The position numbers and the translations under genes are program-made. DNA of 49,076 bases, taken from positions 1-49,076 of the forward strand of contig JACCQN010000026.1 of the NCBI GenBank assembly GCA_015709215.1, in the 5' to 3' direction. This DNA is from Bacteroidales bacterium (lineage in GTDB: Bacteria; Bacteroidota; Bacteroidia; Bacteroidales; F082). The notes below the pieces were generated by a model. That model was not told where the DNA came from and made no database searches. It was given only the letters and a program-made list of their open reading frames with translations. Positions 1-7,476 of the stretch are shown here, piece after piece (the first letter of the stretch is position 1; every line of letters starts with the position of its first letter).

Positions 1-167
1 GAATTCTTATCGCTTCTGATTTCAATATTCAAATCGTAACATGAATTGACAATAGCTGTAGGATTTTCTGCAACTTTTTTTGAACTTGTACATGCATCAA
101 AAATAAGGACTGCACCAATTAATACAAGCATTAGGGGTATGAAAGAAAATATCCTGCTATTTCTCAT
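1..167 (-). CDS. N-terminal part of a probable lipoprotein, truncated by the window edge
   Basis: On the minus strand an open frame begins with ATG at 165-167 and runs off the left edge. The 55 visible residues begin MRNSRIFSFIPLMLVLIGA, a short basic start and a hydrophobic stretch, followed by DACTSSKK. This looks like a lipoprotein signal peptide with Cys at about residue 26, although Phe-Asp before Ala-Cys is an unusual lipobox. The start overlaps the end of dapB by 11 bases, so the two are probably translationally coupled. In many Bacteroidota lepB (signal peptidase I) follows dapB, but I see no Ser active-site motif after the hydrophobic segment here, so I do not call it lepB. The function is unknown because most of the protein lies outside the window. 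Confidence 0.6.
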   Translation of the reverse strand, partial: MRNSRIFSFIPLMLVLIGAVLIFDACTSSKKVAENPTAIVNSCYDLNIEIRSDKN

Positions 168-888
168 CTGATTGCAACAAATCTTTCATGGTAAACACAC
201 CTTTTTTGCCTGCTAAAAACTCGGCTGCCATCAAAGCGCCTAAGGCAAATCCTTTCCTGCTAAAGGCTTCATGGGTCAGACAAAGACTTTCATCGGCCGA
301 AATAAGCTCTAAACGATGTAAACCATTAACTTCTCCTTCGCGAATAGCTTCGATAGGCAAAAGCTTGTGGTTAGGCGTTTCTTCCAGGGTATAGCCTTCA
401 ATAAGCGGATGATTTTCTTTTACTATCCGGGCAATTTCCAGGGCTGTTCCACTTGGTTTATCGAGCTTGTGCTGATGATGTTTCTCATACAACCGCATCC
501 GGAAACCATATTTTGCTGCCAATTCACTCATTTCTTGGGTGAGTTGAAACATCAAATTCATTCCAACGCTAAAATTGGAAGCATAAAAAATAGCTTGATT
601 TTGCTCGCTGCACCAGCTAAGCACCTCATTAAGCTGATGATACCAACCCGTAGTGCCAACAACCACAGGCATATTGGCATCAAAACATTTATGAATATTA
701 CTAACTACTTTATCCGGGAGACTAAACTCAATGGCCACATCGGCTGATACAAAACTATCGAGCTGATCGTGCCAATCCCTTTCATTATCAAGCCTGGCAA
801 CCACTTGGTGGGAGCGCTCTAAAGCAAGTTGTTCAATGGTTTTTCCCATGCGCCCATAACCAATCAAAGCTATTTTAAGTTTTTTCAT
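157..888 (-). CDS. dapB: 4-hydroxy-tetrahydrodipicolinate reductase
   Basis: This enzyme makes tetrahydrodipicolinate with NAD(P)H in the diaminopimelate/lysine pathway, supplying peptidoglycan and lysine in the cytoplasm. The N-terminus has the Rossmann loop GYGRMGK (residues 10-16). GTTGW follows near residue 78. The catalytic/substrate segment EKHHQHKLDKPSGTA contains the expected His (about 137) and Lys (about 141) before PSGT. The length of 243 residues is normal. I start at the ATG at 886-888 (MKKLKIALIGYG) and not at the upstream in-frame ATG, because the added residues MHICFRNDF precede the conserved start of the fold. It lies 78 bases downstream of the DUF5683 gene at the end of the parA-parB operon, and it overlaps the next gene by 11 bases. 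Confidence 0.95.
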   Translation of the reverse strand: MKKLKIALIGYGRMGKTIEQLALERSHQVVARLDNERDWHDQLDSFVSADVAIEFSLPDKVVSNIHKCFDANMPVVVGTTGWYHQLNEVLSWCSEQNQAIFYASNFSVGMNLMFQLTQEMSELAAKYGFRMRLYEKHHQHKLDKPSGTALEIARIVKENHPLIEGYTLEETPNHKLLPIEAIREGEVNGLHRLELISADESLCLTHEAFSRKGFALGALMAAEFLAGKKGVFTMKDLLQSDEK

Positions 889-966
889 AAAATCGTTTCT
901 AAAGCAAATATGCAAGCTGTTATTTCACGAAAATTGCATTTTTTAGTGTTCTATTCCTCATTGGTT

Positions 967-1539
967 TTAAAACCTGAAACGTAAACTAAGCCCCGGCTGT
1001 ATTCCGGCATAAGATTGAGGCATCTCTGGCAACACCTGATCAGCTCTCATCACTGGTTCTAAACGTACAGATAAATCTTCCGAAATATCATAATCAAAAA
1101 AATGTGCATCAACAGTAGCATCAATAATATTCAGAACATACCACAATCCCATTACAATCCAACTAAGTTCCATATTTCGCCGGTAATAATCCCTTATCGA
1201 CTGCAAATCCTGAGCAGAATATCTATCAACCAAATCATTATCAATTGGATAGTCATATTCGTTGGCAACATAATCATAAGCTTCCCTTGCTTTGCGGTAT
1301 TCCTTTGCATTGGAACTGGCGAAATAATAAATAGTTCCGATTCCGGCATATACTACTGGTATTTTCCAATACTTTCGGTTATAAGCCTGACCCAATCCGG
1401 GAAGCAAGGCTGAATAGATAGTTGCTTTATGAGGAGAGTGAGGCTTTTTGATTTCAGTCATATCAATTGCATTCTGTGCCTTTAAGTTCAAAGAAAACAG
1501 GATTAGTATCAAGAAAATCAGAAAGCCGGAACGATTCAT
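967..1539 (-). CDS. DUF5683 family membrane protein
   Basis: This 190-residue protein has a signal peptide or N-terminal membrane helix (MNRSGFLIFLILILFSLNLKA, then Q). The conserved segment SALLPGLGQAYNRKYWKIP (about residues 43-61) leads into a hydrophobic stretch (about 60-75), and a second hydrophobic stretch (about 125-142) ends in NIIDATVDAHFFDYD. These features match the DUF5683 family, which in Bacteroidota is usually encoded between parB and dapB. The PGLGQAYN motif recalls TM2-type membrane proteins. The start is 6 bases after the parB stop, so it is certainly in the par operon. Its biochemical role is unknown. The genetic linkage suggests a link between the envelope and chromosome partitioning, but that is inference only. 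Confidence 0.85.
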   Translation of the reverse strand: MNRSGFLIFLILILFSLNLKAQNAIDMTEIKKPHSPHKATIYSALLPGLGQAYNRKYWKIPVVYAGIGTIYYFASSNAKEYRKAREAYDYVANEYDYPIDNDLVDRYSAQDLQSIRDYYRRNMELSWIVMGLWYVLNIIDATVDAHFFDYDISEDLSVRLEPVMRADQVLPEMPQSYAGIQPGLSLRFRF

Positions 1540-1545
1540 TGTTTA

Positions 1546-2457
1546 TCAATCAATTGACAGTTTATCCATAAGTTTGTCAAAAGTAAAATCATCAGAAAAG
1601 CCAATTAGCAAACTCCCTTTGCCGCTGCTGTCCCGCTTGATCGTAATTTTTGTATTTAAATGCTGTTCAAGTTGTTTCACTTTCTGTTTATGATGCTCCG
1701 GAACAACATTCTTTTGTTTTGATTTAGTAGTAGTTTCCTGCGGAGGATTATTTACAGTCCGCACCAGAGCCTCCACCTGCCGCACATTAAGCTCTTCTTC
1801 AACAATTTGTTGCAGTATAATAAGTTGTTGTTCAGGATTTTCCAAATTTATCAATGCCCTTGCATGCCCCATGCTAATGTGACCATCGCGCAAGGCCACC
1901 TGCACTTCGGGAGGTAACTTTAATAAGCGCAGAAAATTCGTTATTGTTGAACGGCTTTTCCCTACTCTGTCACTCAGCTGTTCCTGTGTAAGATCACATT
2001 CTTCAATCAAACGCTGATAGGATATTGCCACCTCAACAGCATTTAAATTCTCGCGATGAATATTTTCGACCAGAGCCATCTCAAGCATCTGCTCATCATT
2101 GGCCACGCGAATAAATACGGGGATAGTCTCAATACCAGCAAGTTTAGATGCCCGCAATCTTCGTTCACCAGAAATAAGCTGATATTTGTCGTAGCCCAGC
2201 TTTCTTACCGTAACGGGCTGAATAACTCCTTGTTTTTTAATGGAAGCAGCAAGTTCACGCAAGGCCATATCATCAAATTCGGTACGAGGCTGAAAAGGAT
2301 TAGCTTCAATCTTTTCCAGGGCAATTTCGGCTGTAGCTCCGGCAACGTAATTACCTGAAATATCAGCCGAAGTAATATCCGTATCCGGACTTTGGAGTAT
2401 AGCTTCCAGGCCGCGCCCCAAAGCTCTTTTTTTTGATTTTCCTGAACTTGCTGTCAT
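1546..2457 (-). CDS. parB: Chromosome-partitioning protein ParB
   Basis: ParB binds parS centromere sites, spreads along DNA as a CTP-dependent clamp and stimulates the ParA ATPase to segregate the origin region. The 303-residue protein begins with a basic stretch (KSKKRALGRGLEAIL). The ParB/Srx domain follows at about 40-130, with NPFQPR and the CTP-binding motif GERRLRASKLAG. A helix-turn-helix is at about 150-185 (LTQEQLSDRVGKSRSTITNF), and the C-terminal dimerisation region is at about 255-303. The start lies 12 bases after the parA stop, and the DUF5683 gene follows after 6 bases, so this is one transcript. No full parS site is evident within the window. Confidence 0.97.
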   Translation of the reverse strand: MTASSGKSKKRALGRGLEAILQSPDTDITSADISGNYVAGATAEIALEKIEANPFQPRTEFDDMALRELAASIKKQGVIQPVTVRKLGYDKYQLISGERRLRASKLAGIETIPVFIRVANDEQMLEMALVENIHRENLNAVEVAISYQRLIEECDLTQEQLSDRVGKSRSTITNFLRLLKLPPEVQVALRDGHISMGHARALINLENPEQQLIILQQIVEEELNVRQVEALVRTVNNPPQETTTKSKQKNVVPEHHKQKVKQLEQHLNTKITIKRDSSGKGSLLIGFSDDFTFDKLMDKLSID

Positions 2458-2469
2458 CTTTTACTGCAT

Positions 2470-3264
2470 TTATTCCTGCTTTGCTTTTGCTTCTGCTCTG
2501 AGGTTGTTTTTGGTTAAAATTTCTCGGGCAAGATTTAAATAATTCACTGCTCCAGTGCTTGTTGCATCATGCATGATAATCGTTTGACCAAAGCTGGGTG
2601 CTTCACTTAAACGGGTATTTCTATTAATAATTGTATCAAAAACCATCGATTGGAAATGCGCTTTAACCTCGTCAACAACTTGCTTTGAAAGTCGCAATCG
2701 ACTATCGAACATCGTTAGCAGTATGCCTTCAATATCCAGCTTTTCGTTTAATCTTGTTTGAACTATCTTTATGGTATTCAATAATTTACCCAATCCTTCA
2801 AGCGCAAAATACTCACATTGAACTGGAATAATCACTGAATCGGCTGCTGTTAATGCATTTACAGTAAGCAAACCCAAAGATGGAGAACAATCAATAATGA
2901 TGAAATCATATTCCCCTTTGATTTTATCGAGCACTTTTTTCATCATTTGCTCTCTGTTTGCAAGATTAATCATCTCTATTTCAGCACCTACCAAATCGAT
3001 ATGTGCAGGTATTATGTGCAGGTATGGCGTATCCGTTTCCCGAATCACCTGTTCAACTGGCACACCATCAATAATGCACTCATAAACACTATTTTCAATT
3101 TCTTTCGGATCAAGCCCAACACCAGAAGTAGCGTTGGCCTGCGGATCGAAATCTACCACCAAGGTCTTGTATTCGAGCACTGCCAGGCTTGCAGCCAGAT
3201 TAATGGCCGAAGTAGTTTTACCAACACCGCCTTTTTGATTTGCTATCGCAATGGTCTTACCCAT
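2470..3264 (-). CDS. parA: Chromosome-partitioning ATPase ParA (Soj)
   Basis: This is a deviant-Walker P-loop ATPase that forms ATP dimers on the nucleoid and guides ParB-parS complexes apart. The 264 residues begin MGKTIAIANQKGGVGKTT, the deviant Walker A motif with its signature Lys and the P-loop Lys. FDPQANATSG follows near residue 39, Walker B (DFIIIDCSPSLG) near residue 120, and the DNA-contacting C-terminal half begins at about residue 170. It is the first gene of the parA-parB-DUF5683-dapB unit. A promoter matching the Bacteroidota consensus lies about 50 bases upstream. The start is supported by the conserved N-terminus. Confidence 0.97.
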   Translation of the reverse strand: MGKTIAIANQKGGVGKTTSAINLAASLAVLEYKTLVVDFDPQANATSGVGLDPKEIENSVYECIIDGVPVEQVIRETDTPYLHIIPAHIDLVGAEIEMINLANREQMMKKVLDKIKGEYDFIIIDCSPSLGLLTVNALTAADSVIIPVQCEYFALEGLGKLLNTIKIVQTRLNEKLDIEGILLTMFDSRLRLSKQVVDEVKAHFQSMVFDTIINRNTRLSEAPSFGQTIIMHDATSTGAVNYLNLAREILTKNNLRAEAKAKQE

Positions 3265-3319
3265 AAATAACTGGTTTACTGTTAAATTATTTTTCCAACT
3301 ACCTCAAAGTAGTACTTCA

Positions 3320-3349
3320 CAAAAATACATTTTTCGCACAGGCGACCAA
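3320..3349 (-). promoter_or_regulatory. Promoter of the parA-parB-DUF5683-dapB operon
   Basis: Read on the minus strand there is a TTG (plus coordinates 3347-3349), 19 bases, then TATTTTTG (3320-3327). This is a full match to the Bacteroidota primary-sigma consensus TTG / 19-21 / TAnnTTTG. The predicted start of transcription is near 3313, giving a leader of roughly 50 bases before parA. Confidence 0.65.
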
Positions 3350-3396
3350 TGCTTTTGATCATTAACTTTTCAACACAATGCCTAAATGCTTCCTCC

Positions 3397-3424
3397 AAAA
3401 AAAATAAAAGCTGCCCTAAGCAGC
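3397..3424 (-). terminator. Rho-independent terminator of the DUF3276 gene
   Basis: On the minus strand a GCTGC / GCAGC stem (plus 3420-3424 and 3410-3414) with a five-base loop is followed by a U-rich tract (TTTTATTTTTTTT in DNA, plus 3409-3397). It begins 25 bases after the stop codon of the DUF3276 gene and separates that gene from the parA promoter. Confidence 0.7.
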
Positions 3425-3448
3425 CTTTAACAGTTCTTAAACAAGAAT

Positions 3449-3817
3449 TTAAAGCTCATCATCAATTTTATCCAAATCTTCAAAAGAAACATCAACCGAG
3501 TCGTTCTGAGCCCCCGAATGTTGTTCTTCATAATCTTCAGGAACTTCACCTGTTTCAATAAACTGGATTGAATCAGTTAGTCCTTTCATGAATTTCTCAA
3601 AATCCTCCCGATAAAGGAAAAGTTTATGCTTTTCATAAAAAAACTTACCCTGTTCGTTGCTAAACCGCCGCTTACTTTCGGTTATCGTCAGGTATTGTTC
3701 ATCTTGTCTCGTAGCTTTTACGTCAAAAAAGTAGGTTCGCTTTCCTGCGCGTATTGCCCTCGAAAACAATTCTTCATGTCTGTTTTGCCGTCCTTGATCT
3801 TCCATTGCGCTTTCCAT
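3449..3817 (-). CDS. DUF3276 (PUR-like) nucleic-acid-binding protein
   Basis: This 122-residue protein has the core AIRAGKRTYFFDVKATRQDE followed by YLTITESKRR and FFYEKHKLFLYREDFEKF. The pattern matches the Bacteroidota DUF3276 family, whose fold resembles the purine-rich-element-binding PUR domain. The C-terminal 35 residues are acidic (DYEEQHSGAQNDSVDVSFED and DKIDDEL) and probably disordered. The reading frame stays open to 4120, but the upstream residues resemble no known protein and run into the divergent E2 promoter. I therefore start at ATG 3815-3817; a second ATG at 3803-3805 is also possible. DNA or RNA binding is expected from the family, but no target is known. A consensus-like promoter and a terminator suggest it is transcribed alone. 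Confidence 0.85.
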   Translation of the reverse strand: MESAMEDQGRQNRHEELFSRAIRAGKRTYFFDVKATRQDEQYLTITESKRRFSNEQGKFFYEKHKLFLYREDFEKFMKGLTDSIQFIETGEVPEDYEEQHSGAQNDSVDVSFEDLDKIDDEL

Positions 3818-3841
3818 ATTGTTTGCTTGATAAGTTTTAAG

Positions 3842-3874
3842 CAAAAATAATAATTTCTGATAAAGAAGCGACAA
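3842..3874 (-). promoter_or_regulatory. Likely promoter of the DUF3276 gene
   Basis: On the minus strand TATTTTTG (plus 3842-3849) is an exact -7 element. A TTG (plus 3872-3874) lies 22 bases upstream, slightly wider than the usual 19-21. Transcription would start near 3835, about 18 bases ahead of the chosen ATG, which supports the short form of the protein. Confidence 0.45.
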
Positions 3875-3962
3875 TTGTTTTCTGCCTTGAAAAATTCTTA
3901 CATTTTTAAAAAAAATAGGATCAACTTCTTGAAGTAAATGCCGGGATTTCAATTTAGAATTA

Positions 3963-3992
3963 TTCCAAATTTCAAAATTTATCCTAATTTTG
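3963..3992 (+). promoter_or_regulatory. Likely promoter of the E2 gene
   Basis: TAATTTTG at 3985-3992 is an exact TAnnTTTG element. The -33 position (3963-3965, 19-base spacing) reads TTC instead of TTG. Transcription would start near 4000 with a leader of about 65 bases. Confidence 0.4.
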
Positions 3993-4065
3993 CAGGCGAA
4001 TTTGAACAAAACCAGCATTCTGGCTTTAAATAGATTGGACAAAATTTTTTCTAAAAAAATACAGC

Positions 4066-5397
4066 ATGGCCAAATTTGATATTGTAATGCCCAAGATGGG
4101 CGAAAGTGTGATTGAAGCAACGATTACCCGCTGGCTTAAAGGTGTGGGTGACACTGTTGAAGAGGATGATGCGATTGTAGAGATTGCCACCGATAAAGTT
4201 GATTCTGAAATTCCTTCACCGGTCGAAGGCAAAATAATTGAAACACTTTATGCAGAAGGTGACGTAGTAGCAGTTGGAAAAGTAATTGCAGTTTTGGAAA
4301 TAGAAGGTGACGATGAAGAAGAAGATGCTTCTGCTGAACCATTAATAGAAGAAAAACAAACCCCAAAAACAGAAGAAAAACAAACTGCTGAAGTTCCGGC
4401 AACTGAAAAAGCCGAAACTAAAGAAGCACCTATAAGCTACGCAGATTCTGATCGTTTTTACTCCCCTTTGGTGAAACAAATCGCCAAAACCGAAAACGTT
4501 AGTCTGGCCGAATTGGAAAGCATTAAGGGAAGTGGCGCCTCGGGTCGTGTGACCAAAAATGACATTTTGGCTTACCTCGAAAACAGAACAGCTTCACCTG
4601 AAAAAGATACTGCTCCAACTCAAAAAGCTGCATCCCCTGCCCCCGCTAAACCTGCTGCAATTGAGGCACCCAAAGTGAATGCCGGCACAGGTGATCAAAT
4701 TATTGAAATGGATCGAATGCGCCGTTTGATTGCTGATCATATGGTGATGTCGAAACAGGTTTCACCGCACGTTACATCTTTCATTGATGTGGATGTAACC
4801 AATATTGTAAATTGGCGCAACAAAATAAAGGATCAGTTTCAGAAACGTGAAGGACAGAAAATCACCTTTACCCCAATATTTTTTGAGGCTGCTGCAAAAG
4901 CACTTAAAGATTATCCACAGGTAAATGCCTCTGTTGATGGATATAACATTATCCTCCGTAAACACATCAATATCGGCATGGCAACAGCACTTCCCAATGG
5001 CAATTTGATTGTTCCCGTTTTAAAAAATGTAGACGAAAAAAATCTGCTGGGCATTACTAAAGCTGTTAACGACTTGGCTAACAGAGCCAGAAACAACAAG
5101 CTGGAGCCTGCAGAAATTCAGGACGGAACATTTACAATTACAAACTTCGGTTCATTCGACAGCCTTACGGGCACCCCGATCATCAATCAGCCTCAGGTTG
5201 CCATTCTGGCAGTAGGTGCAATACGCAAACAACCTGCTGTGTTGGAAACGGCAATGGGCGATGTGATTGCTATCCGGCATATTATGATCCTGTCGATGGC
5301 CTATGATCATCGTATTGTAGATGGCGCTTTGGCAGGAATGTACCTGAAACGTATGAAAGAGCTACTCGAAAAATTTGATCCTGAAAGGGAAATCTAA
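4066..5397 (+). CDS. 2-oxoacid dehydrogenase E2, dihydrolipoyl acyltransferase
   Basis: This is the acyltransferase core of a pyruvate, 2-oxoglutarate or branched-chain 2-oxoacid dehydrogenase complex; it moves the acyl group from lipoyl-lysine to CoA. One lipoyl domain (residues 1-80) carries the lipoylation motif EIATDKVDSEI with Lys44. An acidic, Ala/Pro/Lys-rich linker follows (about 82-125), then a peripheral subunit-binding domain (about 128-172, SPLVKQIAKTENV to GRVTKNDI), a second linker, and the catalytic domain (about 215-443) ending in DHRIVDG (His415, Asp419). At 443 residues it is full length. No E1 or E3 gene is adjacent, so the substrate cannot be assigned. A strong terminator follows the gene. 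Confidence 0.93.
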   Translation: MAKFDIVMPKMGESVIEATITRWLKGVGDTVEEDDAIVEIATDKVDSEIPSPVEGKIIETLYAEGDVVAVGKVIAVLEIEGDDEEEDASAEPLIEEKQTPKTEEKQTAEVPATEKAETKEAPISYADSDRFYSPLVKQIAKTENVSLAELESIKGSGASGRVTKNDILAYLENRTASPEKDTAPTQKAASPAPAKPAAIEAPKVNAGTGDQIIEMDRMRRLIADHMVMSKQVSPHVTSFIDVDVTNIVNWRNKIKDQFQKREGQKITFTPIFFEAAAKALKDYPQVNASVDGYNIILRKHINIGMATALPNGNLIVPVLKNVDEKNLLGITKAVNDLANRARNNKLEPAEIQDGTFTITNFGSFDSLTGTPIINQPQVAILAVGAIRKQPAVLETAMGDVIAIRHIMILSMAYDHRIVDGALAGMYLKRMKELLEKFDPEREI

Positions 5398-5417
5398 AAA
5401 GCAATATAATCTTTATC

Positions 5418-5456
5418 AGGGTTGGGAAGCTGACTTCTCAACCCTTTATTTTTTTT
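5418..5456 (+). terminator. Rho-independent terminator after the E2 gene
   Basis: A 12-base-pair stem (5418-5429 with 5434-5445, one G-U pair) with a four-base CTGA loop is followed by TTATTTTTTTT (5446-5456). The T tract ends only 4 bases before the start codon of the exonuclease gene at 5461. Confidence 0.85.
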
Positions 5457-5460
5457 ACCT

Positions 5461-6279
5461 ATGAAACTTCATCTCAAAAAACCACTGGCCTTCTTCGATC
5501 TGGAAACTACCGGACTAAATATCACCGAAGATCGCGTAATCGAGATCAGCATTTTAAAAGTTCATCCCGATGGAAAGGAAGAAATAAAAACCTGGCGAAT
5601 CAATCCGGGTATCCCCATTCCGGAAGCTTCATTTCAGTTTCATGGCATCTCGGAAAATGAAATCGAACATGCACCAACATTCAAAGCAGTCGGACATGAT
5701 ATTGCTGCTTTCTTGCAAAATTGTGATCTGGCCGGATACAATGCGCTAAAGTTTGATATTCCCATGCTTATGGAAGAATTTTTGCGCAACGACATCGAGT
5801 TTGATCTAAAAAGCAGACGACTAATTGATGTTCAAAACATCTTCATGAAGATGGAGCCACGCACCCTGAAAGGCGCTCTGCGTTTCTTTTGCGGGCGGGA
5901 ACTCAAAAATGCTCATTCAGCCGAGGCGGACACAATAGCTACCTACGACATATTAAAAGCAATGATCGATAGGTATCAGGAGCAGGAATATGAGGATAAC
6001 CTGGGTAATAAGAGCAAACCTGTAGTGAATGATATGCAGGCGCTGCATCACTTTTCGCAGCACCACCGCAATGCCGATTTGGCCGGACAAATAATTTTTG
6101 ATGACCAAAACAGGGAAATTTTTAATTTTGGAAAACATAAAGGACGAGCCGTTGAAGAAGTGTTTTCACAAGAACCGTCCTATTACGACTGGATGATGAA
6201 GGGTTCTTTTCCCCTTTACACCAAAAAATTAATTACCGCAATTAAACTTCGAATGTATGGCAAAAGCGTTAAAATGTAA
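5461..6279 (+). CDS. DnaQ-like 3'-5' exonuclease with ExoX-type C-terminus
   Basis: The DEDDh exonuclease fold occupies residues 8-172: FFDLETTGL (Asp13, Glu15), NALKFDIPML (Asp99), and AHSAEADTIATYD (His152, Asp157). It is related to the epsilon subunit of DNA polymerase III and to RNase T and exonuclease X. The C-terminal part contains FNFGKHKGRAVEEV and YYDWMMKGSFP (about 221-251), typical of the small ExoX-like C-terminal domain that follows DEDDh exonucleases in many bacteria. At 272 residues the protein looks complete. The likely role is single-strand DNA trimming in replication or repair; the exact substrate is unknown. The start codon sits right after the E2 terminator, and I see no clear promoter of its own. 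Confidence 0.9.
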   Translation: MKLHLKKPLAFFDLETTGLNITEDRVIEISILKVHPDGKEEIKTWRINPGIPIPEASFQFHGISENEIEHAPTFKAVGHDIAAFLQNCDLAGYNALKFDIPMLMEEFLRNDIEFDLKSRRLIDVQNIFMKMEPRTLKGALRFFCGRELKNAHSAEADTIATYDILKAMIDRYQEQEYEDNLGNKSKPVVNDMQALHHFSQHHRNADLAGQIIFDDQNREIFNFGKHKGRAVEEVFSQEPSYYDWMMKGSFPLYTKKLITAIKLRMYGKSVKM

Positions 6280-6290
6280 ACTATATTACC

Positions 6291-6902
6291 ATGAAAATCA
6301 TTTGTATTGGCCGAAACTACGTGGCGCATGCCAAAGAATTGAACAATCCGATTCCAGAGAAACCGGTTTTTTTCATGAAGCCAGACACTGCCCTGCTTCC
6401 CCCTCATAATCCGTTTTTTTATCCTGATTTCTCAAATGATGTGCATTATGAGGCCGAACTCGTGCTCAAAATCAATAAAAACGGAAGGCATATCGCAGAG
6501 AAATTTGCACACAAATACTATAACGAATTAAGTGTAGGGATTGATTTTACTGCACGCGACCTCCAAGCCGATTGCAAAAAAAAAGGCCTGCCATGGGAAA
6601 TAGCAAAAGCTTTTGATTTTTCGGCACCTGTTGGAAATTTTAAATCGATCAACACTTTCGAAAACACCTCCAACATCCCTTTTGGTTTAAAAATTAATGG
6701 TGATTTGAGACAACAGGGAAACAGCAGCAATATGATTTTCAGCTTCGACCGTATCATTGCTTATGTTTCACAGTTCGTAACCCTCCGAAGTGGCGATCTC
6801 ATCTTTACTGGCACTCCTGAAGGCGTTGGACCAGCTCAGCGCGAAGACTACTTTGAACTCTTTCTGGCTGATGAAAAAGTACTTGACTTTAAGGTGAAAT
6901 AG
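6291..6902 (+). CDS. Fumarylacetoacetate hydrolase (FAH) family protein
   Basis: This 203-residue enzyme of the FAH fold starts MKIICIGRNYVAHAKEL. The metal-binding acidic residues are HYEAELVL (Glu54, Glu56) and SVGIDFTARD (Asp85). The family signature TGTPEGVGP is near the C-terminus. Close relatives are small FAHD1-like proteins that act as acylpyruvate hydrolases or oxaloacetate decarboxylases, and others belong to aromatic catabolic pathways. No catabolic genes are next to it, so a general housekeeping activity of the FAHD1 type is more likely, but this is inference. It follows the exonuclease gene after 11 bases and is probably cotranscribed with it. Confidence 0.9.
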   Translation: MKIICIGRNYVAHAKELNNPIPEKPVFFMKPDTALLPPHNPFFYPDFSNDVHYEAELVLKINKNGRHIAEKFAHKYYNELSVGIDFTARDLQADCKKKGLPWEIAKAFDFSAPVGNFKSINTFENTSNIPFGLKINGDLRQQGNSSNMIFSFDRIIAYVSQFVTLRSGDLIFTGTPEGVGPAQREDYFELFLADEKVLDFKVK

Positions 6903-6998
6903 ACTCATACAGCCTTCAACTTCAACAATAAGACAGCAGACTGCAAATAAAAGTCGTTTCAAAAGCTTGTTATAAAATAGCCCCAAAATTGATTTTTT

Positions 6999-7026
6999 TT
7001 GCGGGGCAAAAAATCCCGTACCTTTG
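6999..7026 (+). promoter_or_regulatory. Likely promoter of the small membrane protein and metallopeptidase genes
   Basis: TACCTTTG (7019-7026) fits TAnnTTTG. A TTG at 6999-7001 lies 17 bases upstream, somewhat shorter than usual. Transcription would start near 7033, about 12 bases before the ATG at 7045. Confidence 0.5.
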
Positions 7027-7044
7027 TCCAATACCTTATTTGTC

Positions 7045-7455
7045 ATGCCCAAAAAAATCATTGCTGTTCTTGCCGGAATTCTAGCGGGTTTCATACTTAT
7101 CGGCCTGGTTGAAGCCCTTGGTCAATATCTCTTTCCAGAACCTGCAGAACTTCTTTCGACAGATCCTTCATTTCCGAAAGCTACCGAATGGATCACCGCT
7201 ATCCCAGTAGAGCAAATGTTAATGGTGTTACTGGCATATGTGATTGGTTCCTTTGGTGCCGGATTTATTACAACTTCCATCTCGCCCGGCAAAAGCCTTG
7301 CGCTAATCACAGGGTTTATTTTATTAATCAGCGGCACTATCAATGTGCTCCTCATTCCGCATCCTTTATGGTTTACGATTATTAGCATCAGCCTCTATAT
7401 TCCCTTTGCCTATGCAGGTGGCATCGCCAGCCTTCGAATGTTTAAAAAGTCATGA
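7045..7455 (+). CDS. Small four-helix membrane protein of unknown function
   Basis: This 136-residue protein has four hydrophobic segments: about 4-26 (IIAVLAGILAGFILIGLVEA), 56-79, 84-103 and 106-128. A periplasmic or external loop of about 28 residues (FPEPAELLSTDPSFPKATEW) separates the first two. I start at ATG 7045 because the frame extends upstream only through a TTG inside the promoter. I recognise no family motif or enzyme residues. It ends 21 bases before the metallopeptidase gene and probably shares its promoter, so it may be a partner or membrane anchor for that protein; this rests only on position. Confidence 0.75.
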   Translation: MPKKIIAVLAGILAGFILIGLVEALGQYLFPEPAELLSTDPSFPKATEWITAIPVEQMLMVLLAYVIGSFGAGFITTSISPGKSLALITGFILLISGTINVLLIPHPLWFTIISISLYIPFAYAGGIASLRMFKKS

Positions 7456-7476
7456 TAAAATCAAAACCTAAGTCTT

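Noticed and set aside
889-915. Upstream ATG of dapB (nine extra residues)
   Set aside because: The residues precede the Rossmann strand and have no family counterpart; ATG 888 gives the normal length.
921-936. TTTCACG half-site resembling parS between DUF5683 and dapB
   Set aside because: Only about 11 of 16 positions fit, and a seven-base half-site is expected several times by chance in 49 kb.
3818-4120. Extended N-terminus of the DUF3276 frame
   Set aside because: The extra 101 residues have no similarity to the family, cover the divergent promoter region and enter the E2 gene.
6980-7007. GCCCC/GGGGC inverted repeat between the FAH gene and the small membrane protein gene
   Set aside because: The stem is only five strong pairs with a long loop and no T tract on the plus strand. 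It may be chance in a region that holds the promoter.
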